DNA from: Bacteroidales bacterium
GTDB taxonomy: Bacteria; Bacteroidota; Bacteroidia; Bacteroidales; S143-33
Length of the DNA stretch: 6,035 bases
Direction of reading: 5' to 3'
Assembly (NCBI GenBank): GCA_027083655.1
Contig: JALWNS010000174.1
Span: forward strand, 1 to 6,035
A program made the translations under genes and the position numbers. A model generated the notes under the pieces. That model ran no database searches. It saw nothing but the letters and a program-made list of their open reading frames with translations, and was not told the DNA's origin. Below are positions 1 through 6,035 of the stretch, in pieces. Position 1 is the first letter of the stretch, and the number at the start of each line of letters is the position of its first letter.

Positions 1-2141
1 ATTTTACTGAGCTCAGTGCTTTTTCTGTGATGTGGTCAGAGCATGCTTCTTACAAGAATTCTATCAAGTGGTTAAAAAAGCTTCCACGCAAGGGCGAGCA
101 TCTATTAGCCGAGGCTGGGGAAGAGAATGCCGGGCTTGTGGACATAAGTAATGGCTGGGCAGTGGCCTTTAAGATAGAATCTCACAACCATCCTTCGGCA
201 ATAGAGCCATACCAGGGTGCTGCTACAGGTGTAGGTGGAATTAACAGGGACATTTTTACATTGGGAGCCAGACCTATTGCGCAGTTGAATTCTTTGCGTT
301 TTGGAGATCTGGAGCTTGAGCATACCAAGCATTTGATGCGTGGTGTGGTCAAAGGAATTGGTGATTATGGCAATTCTTTTGGTGTGCCAGTTGTCGGAGG
401 GGAAGTGTTTTTTGACCCTTCTTATAATCAGAACCCTCTGGTTAATGCTATGTCTGTGGGGATTGTCCACAAAGACAACATAGTTTCAGCAATTGCGCAT
501 GGCAAAGGGAACCCTGTTTATATAATAGGCTCGTCAACCGGTAAAGATGGTATCCATGGGGCCACATTTGCCTCGGCAGACTTGACAGAAGATTCGCATG
601 AGGATTTGCCATCTGTGCAGATAGGCGACCCTTTCATGGAGAAACTGCTGCTGGAGGCGACCTTGGAGCTTGCACAAACAGATGCACTGGTAGGTATGCA
701 GGATATGGGTGCGGCAGGGATTATTTGTTCCACTTCTGAGATGAGCGCCAAGGGCGAGAGTGGTATGGTCATATATCTGGACAAGGTGCCTTTGAGACAA
801 GAAGATATGGAGCCATGGGAGATACTCTTATCAGAATCCCAGGAGAGAATGCTTATAGTAGTCAAGCAAGGAAAGGAGGATGTTGTGCACAGAATTCTGG
901 AAAAATGGGATGTTCCATATGCACAGATAGGAGAAGTGATTGACGAGGATAGGTTGATTTTCTACTGGCACGGAGAGGTTGTGGCAGACATACCTGCTTC
1001 GGCATTAGTCGTAGGCGGAGGAGCACCACAGTATGATAGAGAATATAAAGAACCAGCATATATTGCACGCACAAAGGAGTTTGACATAGATCAGATACCT
1101 GTGCCTGAAGATATCAAATCTGTGGCCTGGCAGATGCTCCGGAACCCTAACCTGGTGTCCAAGCGTTGGGTTTATGAACAGTATGATACAATGGTACGCA
1201 CGAACAATATTAGCACAAACTTTATTACAGATGCTGCTATTGTCAACATAAAGAACATGAATAAGGCACTAGCTTTGACCACAGACTGCAATGCGCGTTA
1301 CGTATTTGCTGACCCCCAGATCGGAACACAGATTGCTGTAGCAGAGGCTGCCAGAAACATAGTATGTTCGGGCGGCAAACCTGTGGCCATTACCAATTGT
1401 TTGAATTTTGGTAATCCATATAACCCAGAGGTATATTGGCAGTTTGTAGGGGCTATCAAGGGCATGAGCAAGGCCTGTGAAAAATTTGGAACACCAGTAA
1501 CGGGCGGTAATGTTAGTTTTTACAACCAAACACAGATAGGTGATACGATAGAGCCTGTATTGCCTACGCCAGTGATTGGCATGCTTGGAATCCTTGAGGA
1601 TAAGAATGATATAATGACCATAAGTTTTAAGGAAAAAGGTGATGTAATCTTCTTGATAGGCCAGAGCCGTAATGATATAAATTCCTCTGAGTACCTCGTG
1701 TCGTATCATGGAGTACGTTATAGCCCCCCTCCTTATTTTGACCTCGAAGAGGAATATCGTTTACAACAGATTGTTAGGGATTTGATCAAAGAACATTTGA
1801 TAAATTCGGCGCATGATGTGTCAGATGGTGGCTTGTTTATTTCACTTGTGGAGTCTGCAATGGTCAATGGCCTGGGCTTTGACATAAGCACAGATGATGA
1901 GATAAGGATAGATGCTTTTCTGTTTGGCGAGTCGCAGAGCCGTGTGATAGTGACAGTGACACCGGGCAAGGTTGAGCGTTTTGTGGACTTTATGCGTGCC
2001 CAGGATTTTCCATTCCTGTTACTTGGACATGTCACAAAGGGTGAAATGCGAGTGGATGATTATTCTTTGGGCTTCATTTACGACGCACGTAAGGTTTACC
2101 AAAACCATCTCGAACACATAATGGAGGGAAAGAAGTGTTGA
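1..2141 (+). CDS. purL: Phosphoribosylformylglycinamidine synthase subunit PurL (small type), 5' end missing
   Basis: PurL is the ATP-dependent synthetase subunit of FGAM synthase. It converts FGAR to FGAM in de novo purine synthesis, using ammonia passed from the glutaminase PurQ, with PurS as the bridging subunit, in the cytosol. The frame is open from base 3, so the first visible residues (FTELSAFS) precede the GTG at 27, which is internal; the real start lies upstream. About 712 residues are visible against roughly 740 for the family, so a few tens are missing. Counting from 27, visible motifs are SEHASYKNS (4-12, with the family's catalytic His at 6), [21 protein letters not shown] split over 51-71, DMGAAGI (226-232), LLSESQERM (267-275), [10 protein letters not shown] (491-500), HDVSDGGLF (596-604) and FGESQSRV (633-640). 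The frame is unbroken to TGA at 2139-2141. No purS or purQ lies next to it in the window; the next gene is convergent. Identity is very secure. Confidence 0.97.
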   Translation, partial: FTELSAFSVMWSEHASYKNSIKWLKKLPRKGEHLLAEAGEENAGLVDISNGWAVAFKIESHNHPSAIEPYQGAATGVGGINRDIFTLGARPIAQLNSLRFGDLELEHTKHLMRGVVKGIGDYGNSFGVPVVGGEVFFDPSYNQNPLVNAMSVGIVHKDNIVSAIAHGKGNPVYIIGSSTGKDGIHGATFASADLTEDSHEDLPSVQIGDPFMEKLLLEATLELAQTDALVGMQDMGAAGIICSTSEMSAKGESGMVIYLDKVPLRQEDMEPWEILLSESQERMLIVVKQGKEDVVHRILEKWDVPYAQIGEVIDEDRLIFYWHGEVVADIPASALVVGGGAPQYDREYKEPAYIARTKEFDIDQIPVPEDIKSVAWQMLRNPNLVSKRWVYEQYDTMVRTNNISTNFITDAAIVNIKNMNKALALTTDCNARYVFADPQIGTQIAVAEAARNIVCSGGKPVAITNCLNFGNPYNPEVYWQFVGAIKGMSKACEKFGTPVTGGNVSFYNQTQIGDTIEPVLPTPVIGMLGILEDKNDIMTISFKEKGDVIFLIGQSRNDINSSEYLVSYHGVRYSPPPYFDLEEEYRLQQIVRDLIKEHLINSAHDVSDGGLFISLVESAMVNGLGFDISTDDEIRIDAFLFGESQSRVIVTVTPGKVERFVDFMRAQDFPFLLLGHVTKGEMRVDDYSLGFIYDARKVYQNHLEHIMEGKKC

Positions 2142-2151
2142 GCTTTTGTCT

Positions 2152-2192
2152 ATATGGGACAAATTCATGAATTTCAACCCATATTTTGTTTT
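2152..2192 (+). terminator. Terminator-like hairpin after purL
   Basis: The arms ATATGGG (2152-2158) and CCCATAT (2178-2184) pair perfectly and are followed at once by TTTGTTTT (2185-2192). The loop contains a second perfect palindrome, AAATTCATGAATTT (2161-2174), so the structure can stack as an outer and an inner stem. It begins 10 bases after the purL stop, the expected place for an intrinsic terminator on the + strand. On the - strand the hairpin is not followed by a T tract, so it is probably not a good terminator for the convergent operon. The rest of the gap to 2307 shows nothing else convincing. Confidence 0.6.
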
Positions 2193-2307
2193 GCTGGGTG
2201 ACAGAATTTTATTGGGTATTATGTAAATCTGAAATTGTGAACGTGTGTGATTAGCACCTGGGCAGTGAAATGGGGATTAGGTTTTGTTTTACTTTGTATT
2301 TTCTTTT

Positions 2308-3327
2308 TTATTCCCATTTGTCTACGAGTTTTATTTCTGAGCTGTCTGCGAACTGGATGTAATTGACTTCCAAAACAGGCTGTAGGTTGCTGGCAGGGGT
2401 TAGGTATAGGGCTTTCCCCTTGTCATTATAAAAATATATTTCTTTTTGGGCTATGATTGTGTCAGTTTGTCCTGGACTTAGTGGCTTATTGTTCGAAATT
2501 ACAAAAGAAGCCAAAGTATCTTGATTTTTGTCAGTGCAAAAAATAGTAGCTTTTAAAAAATCAATTTCAGTATCACCCGTATTTTCTATAGCTAGCTTGC
2601 AGATTACCTGACGGGAGGTAAAGAACCAGAATTCCTGTTTGATACTTTTTTTGGTAAATCCTGTTAGCCTTACAATGCTATTCATCTGGGATTTAAGTTG
2701 TGCATTTATCCTGTCTGTGCGTATTTGTTCCAGGCTATCTGTCTTTTTAATGAATTCTTTAAAGTTCGTAATGTCAGCAATTTGCCAGTAAGAGCCTTTA
2801 TTCCTAAGTTTTAGCACTAATGTAAGAGTTGTATCATACCGGGCGTTAAAAAGTTTCAAGCCTGCATAAGCTATTTTACCTTCGCGAATAATATGATCAA
2901 AGCCTTTGAATTTTATTCCCTTGTCTTTGGTAGGGAGATAACGGTTGGCAAGCATAGTTACCAGGTCATCGCTCCAATAATTAGATGTTTTCTGTTCGTA
3001 TTCACCACGTTCAATGATGTTATAGATTTCTTGTTTAATTGCTGGTATGACTTTAGGTTTGACAAGAGAAGTGAGACCTTCGATAAAGTCTTCGAAAGCA
3101 GAATCTTTAGGGTCATCGAAACTTGTAATATGGTCAAAAAGGTTATTTAACACACCTTCGAGGTCAACATATTTTTCAAAAGTTGTAATGTCATGCTTTT
3201 TGTAAGCCCTATATGCCTGGTAGAGAGAATAGCGGATACCTTGTTTGTACAGAAATAGGGCTAAAGATCCTGAAAATATTATCATCACAGCCACTAATAT
3301 TAGGGCTCTTTTTTGGGTCATTGCCAT
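2308..3327 (-). CDS. Membrane-anchored DUF2939-like protein of unknown function
   Basis: No specific function is recognised. The 339-residue protein begins with a short basic stretch (TQKR) and one hydrophobic segment (about residues 8-27), giving a likely N-in signal anchor; there is no lipobox cysteine. Residues about 33-190 resemble DUF2939, with YSLYQAYRAYKKHDITTFEK then YVDLEGVLNNL (33-63) and, at the end, GSYWQIADITNFKEF (178-192). A charged linker follows (about 193-218). The C-terminal part (about 225-339) is beta-rich; KLAIENTGDTEIDFLKATIF with LSPGQTDTI recalls FxLYD-type Ig-like domains. The bulk is therefore predicted to lie outside the cytoplasmic membrane. The start ATG at 3327 is 11 bases after the panB stop; an alternative ATG two codons in is equally possible. 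The upstream leader is A-rich with no Shine-Dalgarno. It is probably the last gene of a dapB-panB operon. Real gene: confident. Domain names: from memory of family patterns, moderate. Confidence 0.85.
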   Translation of the reverse strand: MAMTQKRALILVAVMIIFSGSLALFLYKQGIRYSLYQAYRAYKKHDITTFEKYVDLEGVLNNLFDHITSFDDPKDSAFEDFIEGLTSLVKPKVIPAIKQEIYNIIERGEYEQKTSNYWSDDLVTMLANRYLPTKDKGIKFKGFDHIIREGKIAYAGLKLFNARYDTTLTLVLKLRNKGSYWQIADITNFKEFIKKTDSLEQIRTDRINAQLKSQMNSIVRLTGFTKKSIKQEFWFFTSRQVICKLAIENTGDTEIDFLKATIFCTDKNQDTLASFVISNNKPLSPGQTDTIIAQKEIYFYNDKGKALYLTPASNLQPVLEVNYIQFADSSEIKLVDKWE

Positions 3328-3338
3328 GGATTTTTTTA

Positions 3339-4166
3339 CTAGTATTGTTCATTCTCATTAGGGAAGTCTCCTGTTTTGACATCATTAATATATCGTTGTA
3401 CGGCTTGTAGTATGTCATTATGCAAATTAAGATAACGCCGCAGGAAGCGCGGAGAAAAGTCCACTGTAATGCCAAGCATGTCGTGTGTGACCAATACTTG
3501 TCCGTCGACTCCTCCCCCTGCACCTATACCAATAACAGGGATATCCAGGGTTTGGGCAACCTGTGCCCCAAGTTGGGCAGGTATTTTTTCCAATACGAGA
3601 GCAAAGATCCCTGCCTCTTCTAGCAATTTGGCGTCTTCTATAAGTTTTTGTGCTTCTTCTGGTTCTGTTGCCCTTACTGCGTATGTCCCGAATTTATATA
3701 TAGATTGTGGGGTAAGACCTAAATGACCCATAACCGGTATACCGGCACTTAGCACAGCCTTGACCGAGTCCAGGATCTCACGGCCACCTTCCATTTTGAC
3801 GGCGTGGGCTTCTGCTTCCTTCATTATACGTATTGCAGATTCGAGAGCCTGCATAGGGTTGCCCTGGTATGTACCAAAAGGCATGTCCACTACCACCATT
3901 GCCCGGTCAACAGCCCTAACAACAGATTGGGCATGGTATATCATGGCGTCTAATGTCATGGGGACAGTAGTTTCATAGCCGGCCATGACGTTTGCTGCAG
4001 AGTCTCCGACTAATAAAATTTCAATACCCGCAGCATCAAGGATTTTAGCCATAGAGTAGTCATAGGCAGTTAGCATGGCAATTTTTTGCCCGTTATGCTT
4101 CATTTCGCGTAGTACCTTTGTGGTAATTTTTCTAGGTGCTTTTTGGGACCCTGCTTGTGTTGACAT
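3339..4166 (-). CDS. panB: 3-methyl-2-oxobutanoate hydroxymethyltransferase (ketopantoate hydroxymethyltransferase)
   Basis: PanB transfers a hydroxymethyl group from 5,10-methylene-tetrahydrofolate to alpha-ketoisovalerate, making ketopantoate, the first committed step of pantothenate and coenzyme A synthesis, in the cytosol. It is a Mg-dependent TIM barrel. Motifs seen: [10 protein letters not shown] (31-40), [11 protein letters not shown] (53-63), VDMPFGTYQ (93-101), AVKMEGG (122-128), [12 protein letters not shown] (144-155), LEKIPAQL (192-199) and [20 protein letters not shown] (213-232). By alignment in mind to E. coli PanB, the Mg ligands are D55 and D94, substrate contacts are K124, E126 and H148, and the general base is E193; the spacing agrees well. 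At 275 residues it is about ten longer than E. coli PanB, mainly from the N-terminal extension. The [10 protein letters not shown] and SAANVMAG wording is Bacteroidota-like. It starts 21 bases after the dapB stop, behind a nine-A tract and without a Shine-Dalgarno. Confidence 0.97.
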   Translation of the reverse strand: MSTQAGSQKAPRKITTKVLREMKHNGQKIAMLTAYDYSMAKILDAAGIEILLVGDSAANVMAGYETTVPMTLDAMIYHAQSVVRAVDRAMVVVDMPFGTYQGNPMQALESAIRIMKEAEAHAVKMEGGREILDSVKAVLSAGIPVMGHLGLTPQSIYKFGTYAVRATEPEEAQKLIEDAKLLEEAGIFALVLEKIPAQLGAQVAQTLDIPVIGIGAGGGVDGQVLVTHDMLGITVDFSPRFLRRYLNLHNDILQAVQRYINDVKTGDFPNENEQY

Positions 4167-4193
4167 TTGTTTGTTTTTTTTTGAGGTTTAAAA
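4164..4193 (-). promoter_or_regulatory. A-rich panB translation leader resembling the dapB leader
   Basis: Read on the - strand, the panB start is preceded by TTTTAAACCTC, nine A residues (4174-4182) and then CAAACAAATG. The dapB start has TTTAAAACCT followed directly by AAACAAATG (4917 to 4899). Both share the TTTAAACCT-like core and the AAACAAATG end but no GGAG-type Shine-Dalgarno. This fits the A-rich, SD-independent initiation known in Bacteroidota. The panB copy overlaps the dapB stop codon TAA (4188-4190). Whether the shared core has any role beyond A-richness is not known. Confidence 0.4.
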
Positions 4194-4901
4194 TTGTAAT
4201 AAGTCTTCCATAGTAAAAAAGCCACGTTTGCCTGCCAGGAATTCTGCCGCAAGTACGGCGCCTGTTGCAAAACCTTCGCGGCTTTTGGCAGAGTGCTTTA
4301 ATTCTATCGTGTCGAAGTTAGAATCATATTTAATTAAGTGTATACCTGGAACTTCGTCTTCACGGATAGCGTTTATTTTTATTTTATCAGGTGCTGGATC
4401 ATCCATTGTCCATGAGCTTATCCTATCCAAGTTTTCTATAATACCTTGAGCAAGTGTGATAGCCGTGCCACTAGGCGCATCTTTTTTGTGAATGTGATGC
4501 ACTTCTGTTATTGATGGGCTATATTGCGGAAATTGGCTCATTGTCTGGGCAAGGCGTCTGTTAAGGTGGAAAACAATGTTTACACCTATACTAAAATTTG
4601 AGGCATAGAAGAAAGCTTTGTTTTCACGTATAGCCCGTGTACGTAATTCCTCCATTTTTTCCAACCAACCTGTTGTGCCACTGACAACGGGAATATCTGC
4701 ATCAAGGCACATTTTTACGTTTTCATAAGCAGACTGAGGTGTAGTGAATTCGAGGGCCACATCTACTTTTCGCAGGTTGTCTATTGTTAGTTCATCTTGA
4801 TTGTCAATATCAAAGCGGAATAAGACTTTGTGTCCGCGGCTTAAGGCAACTTTTTCGATCATTTTGCCCATTTTGCCATAGCCTATAATTGCTATTTTCA
4901 T
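4188..4901 (-). CDS. dapB: 4-hydroxy-tetrahydrodipicolinate reductase
   Basis: DapB uses NAD(P)H to reduce hydroxy-tetrahydrodipicolinate to tetrahydrodipicolinate, in the diaminopimelate branch that supplies lysine and peptidoglycan. Numbering from MKIAIIG, the Rossmann nucleotide-binding loop is IGYGKMGK (6-13), followed by EFTTPQSAYENV (51-62), VVSGTTGW (72-79), ASNFSIGVN (100-108), EVHHIHKKDAPSGTA (133-147) and the C-terminal SREGFATGAVLAAEFL (207-222). H135 matches the E. coli catalytic His159 and K139 matches Lys163; DAPSGT binds the substrate. At 237 residues it is a short DapB, of the kind I associate with Bacteroidota, against 273 in E. coli. The frame is open upstream to an ATG at 4943, which would add 14 residues; I chose 4901 because the Rossmann strand normally starts the protein and the leader there is A-rich. 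panB follows after 21 bases. Confidence 0.96.
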   Translation of the reverse strand: MKIAIIGYGKMGKMIEKVALSRGHKVLFRFDIDNQDELTIDNLRKVDVALEFTTPQSAYENVKMCLDADIPVVSGTTGWLEKMEELRTRAIRENKAFFYASNFSIGVNIVFHLNRRLAQTMSQFPQYSPSITEVHHIHKKDAPSGTAITLAQGIIENLDRISSWTMDDPAPDKIKINAIREDEVPGIHLIKYDSNFDTIELKHSAKSREGFATGAVLAAEFLAGKRGFFTMEDLLQF

Positions 4902-4953
4902 TTGTTTAGGTTTTAAATTTTTTATCCAGATTGAGTTTAGCATTTAATCTTGC

Positions 4954-5003
4954 CATGATTCGCACTAACCCGGGACTATACTTTACGAGCGTGCGAATCA
5001 ATG
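4954..5003. repeat. Strong inverted repeat between the reductase and dapB
   Basis: The arms TGATTCGCAC (4956-4965) and GTGCGAATCA (4991-5000) are perfect 10-base reverse complements. They extend by CA (4954-4955) with TG (5002-5003) if one A is bulged. The 25-base loop contains the palindrome CCCGGG (4969-4974). The element lies in the 104-base gap between two genes on the - strand, starting 2 bases beyond the reductase stop. Neither strand has a T tract after it, so it is not a typical intrinsic terminator. It is more GC-rich than the sequence around it. Possible roles are a 3' RNA-stabilising stem, a dispersed palindromic repeat or a protein-binding site; the sequence does not decide. Confidence 0.7.
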
Positions 5004-5005
5004 AT

Positions 5006-5821
5006 CTAAAAAAACTGAGCCGGGTCAGGACCAATACGGTTAGCCTTGTTAAGCTGGTCTATTTTATCCATTTCCTCTTCTGTAAGTTCGAAATCCCAAA
5101 TATCAAAGTTTTGGCGTATGCGTTCTGGAGTGCCGCTCTTAGGGAATACAATAAAATCATGTTGCAAGTGCCACCTTAGAGTTATTTGTACGGCGTTTTT
5201 ATTATATTTCTGTCCAATTTTTATCAGAGTAGGATCTTTTGCTACCTGACCTTTGGCTATAGGAGACCATGATTCGATAGCAATCCCCCTTTGGGTACAA
5301 TAATTAACTAAATTCCAATCCACGAAAAAAGGATGAAGTTCGATTTGGTTGACAGCAGGCATTATTTTGAAGTTTTCTTCAAGATCTTTTATATGGTTTA
5401 TCAAAAAATTGCTTACCCCAATAGACCTTACTTTCCCTTTTTCCCACAGTTCAATCATTGCTTGCCATGTGTCTAAATATGAGCGTGATAGACCGGGCCA
5501 GTGTATTAGAAATAGGTCCAGGTAGTCTGTCTCTAGCTCGTTGAGGATACGGTCGTAAACTCGAAAAACATTATTATAACCATGGTCTGTATTCCATATC
5601 TTTGAGGTAATAAACAGCTGTTGGCGTGGTATGTCTATCATTTTAAAAGCACGGGCGAGTTGGCGGTGGTTACCATATATATCGGCTGTATCAAAGTGTC
5701 TATAACCTACTTCAACTGCAGTTTTTATAGCTTCTATGACTTGTTGTTCCTCGGTGAGCCTGTATGTCCCCAAACCGAGCATTGGTATCTGGATACCCTG
5801 GTTTAATGTTTTATACAACAT
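5006..5821 (-). CDS. Aldo/keto reductase (2,5-diketo-D-gluconate reductase-like)
   Basis: This is a monomeric TIM-barrel NADPH-dependent oxidoreductase that reduces aldehydes or ketones in the cytosol; the physiological substrate cannot be told from the sequence. Motifs in order: IPMLGLGTYRL (12-22), VGYRHFDTADIYGN (38-51), ITSKIWNTDHG (71-81), DYLDLFLIHWPG (99-110), GKVRSIGVSNF (129-139), NQIELHPFF (158-166), IESWSPIAKG (182-191), LRWHLQHDFIVFPKSGTPER (215-234) and NRIGPDP (261-267). The catalytic tetrad is D44, Y49, K74 and H107, all present. K228, S229 and R234 match the residues that bind the NADPH 2'-phosphate. At 271 residues it is full length for the AKR5-like group. After YGN the usual Glu is a His (YGNHRQLARAF). 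The stop is 104 bases before dapB, with an inverted repeat between, so it may be a separate transcript. The leader is A-rich with no Shine-Dalgarno; a -7-like box lies 43 bases upstream. Confidence 0.95.
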   Translation of the reverse strand: MLYKTLNQGIQIPMLGLGTYRLTEEQQVIEAIKTAVEVGYRHFDTADIYGNHRQLARAFKMIDIPRQQLFITSKIWNTDHGYNNVFRVYDRILNELETDYLDLFLIHWPGLSRSYLDTWQAMIELWEKGKVRSIGVSNFLINHIKDLEENFKIMPAVNQIELHPFFVDWNLVNYCTQRGIAIESWSPIAKGQVAKDPTLIKIGQKYNKNAVQITLRWHLQHDFIVFPKSGTPERIRQNFDIWDFELTEEEMDKIDQLNKANRIGPDPAQFF

Positions 5822-5836
5822 TTTGATTTGACTTTT

Positions 5837-5850
5837 ATGATTTTAATCAT
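5837..5850. repeat. Short inverted repeat upstream of the reductase start
   Basis: ATGATT (5837-5842) and AATCAT (5845-5850) are reverse complements separated by TT. The site lies in the presumed 5' untranslated region of the reductase, 16 bases from its start and between the start and the candidate -7 box. A run of six T follows on the + strand. It could be an operator or a weak AT-only hairpin; in such AT-rich DNA it could also be chance. Confidence 0.35.
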
Positions 5851-5885
5851 TTTTTCATAAGAACAAATTTATCATTTTTACATAA
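5846..5885. repeat. Two-copy direct repeat in the divergent intergenic region
   Basis: ATCATTTTTTCATAA (5846-5860) and ATCATTTTTACATAA (5871-5885) match at 14 of 15 positions and start 25 bases apart. They flank the candidate -7 box for the reductase (5864-5871). A tandem pair spaced by about two and a half helical turns near a promoter could be a regulator site, but the base composition is very AT-rich, which lowers the weight of the match. Confidence 0.45.
5864..5871 (-). promoter_or_regulatory. Candidate Bacteroidota -7 promoter box for the aldo/keto reductase
   Basis: On the - strand the sequence reads TAAATTTG, an exact match to the TAnnTTTG -7 consensus used by the Bacteroidota primary sigma factor. 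It would place transcription start about 35 bases before the reductase ATG. No convincing TTG or TTTG -33 element is found at the normal distance upstream, so the call rests on one 8-base match in AT-rich DNA. Confidence 0.4.
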
Positions 5886-5907
5886 TAAAATAGAAATTTG
5901 TCATAAA

Positions 5908-6035
5908 ATGCCACAATTTAACTACAAAGATAAAGTTTTGGAATTCATTAGTGAAATACGAGATATAATCGAAAATAAAAGGGAATCTGATTATCAGCGG
6001 TTAACAGAGATTTTGCATAGAATGTTCTTTTATGC
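5908..6035 (+). CDS. Start of an unidentified protein, truncated at the right edge
   Basis: An open frame begins at ATG 5908 and runs to the window end without a stop, giving 42 full codons plus two bases. The peptide begins MPQFNYKDKVLEFISEIRDI and continues with IENKRESDYQRLTEILHRMF; it is charged, free of cysteine and looks strongly helical, with no signal peptide or membrane segment. I do not recognise a family. Support for a real gene: it is divergent from the reductase behind an 86-base gap that has no other gene, the leader (ATAAAATG) is A-rich like the other starts here, and the composition is protein-like and not that of AT-rich noise. A weak promoter-like TAGAAATTTG sits at 5891-5900, but its spacing does not fit TAnnTTTG and it would leave almost no leader. 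Confidence 0.6.
   Translation, partial: MPQFNYKDKVLEFISEIRDIIENKRESDYQRLTEILHRMFFY

Noticed and set aside
27..32. GTG at 27 or ATG at 30 as the purL start
   Set aside because: The frame continues upstream to base 3 and those residues (FTELSAFS) match the family sequence before MWSEH, so the start is outside the window.
105..470. Antisense open frame of 121 codons inside purL
   Set aside because: It lies wholly opposite a strongly conserved coding region, and its translation has no recognisable domain or coherent composition.
1269..1709. Antisense open frame of 146 codons inside purL
   Set aside because: It is a shadow of the conserved PurL frame and has no independent support.
2270..2317. 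Inverted repeat ATGGGGA / TTCCCAT at the end of the DUF2939-like gene as a terminator
   Set aside because: The loop is 34 bases, one pair is G-T, and no T tract follows on the - strand.
3209..3523. Second - strand frame across the panB end and the DUF2939-like gene start
   Set aside because: It overlaps two well-supported genes in another frame and does not look like a protein.
4902..4943. Upstream dapB start adding 14 residues
   Set aside because: DapB proteins normally begin directly at the first Rossmann strand (MKIAIIG), and the extension shows no conserved feature.
4931..5179. + strand frame covering the inverted repeat and the reductase 3' end
   Set aside because: It is mostly antisense to conserved reductase codons and passes through the palindrome; no family resemblance.
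5828..5833. TTGACT as a -35 promoter element for the right-edge gene
   Set aside because: No acceptable -10 hexamer is found at 16-18 bases downstream, and Bacteroidota rarely use that consensus.

Overview
The window looks like ordinary chromosomal DNA from a member of the Bacteroidota. Three things support this. The PanB and DapB proteins have a Bacteroidota flavour. None of the visible starts has a Shine-Dalgarno sequence; they have A-rich leaders instead. One site matches the Bacteroidota -7 promoter box TAnnTTTG. The assignment is inferred from these traits, not from a database search. There are no insertion sequences, tRNA or rRNA genes, CRISPR arrays or phage genes that I can recognise.

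Layout: (1) Bases 1-2141, + strand, hold the small-type formylglycinamidine ribonucleotide synthase subunit PurL, cut off at the left edge. (2) Bases 2142-2307 are a convergent intergenic gap with a terminator-like hairpin just after purL. (3) Bases 2308-4901, - strand, hold three tightly spaced genes read in the order dapB, panB, then a membrane-anchored protein of unknown function that resembles DUF2939. The gaps are 21 and 11 bases, so co-transcription is likely. (4) Bases 4902-5005 hold an unexplained strong inverted repeat. (5) Bases 5006-5821, - strand, hold an aldo/keto reductase, which may or may not be read together with dapB. (6) Bases 5822-5907 are an AT-rich divergent intergenic region with a 14/15 direct repeat, a short inverted repeat and a candidate promoter. 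(7) From 5908 to the right edge, + strand, is the beginning of an unidentified small helical protein.

Functionally this is housekeeping metabolism: purine synthesis (purL), lysine and diaminopimelate synthesis (dapB), pantothenate synthesis (panB) and a general NADPH-dependent reductase. I see no clear shared pathway. The least explained items are the DUF2939-like protein downstream of panB, the inverted repeat between the reductase and dapB, the repeats in the divergent promoter region, and the truncated gene at the right edge. I did not find a convincing new biological system here.
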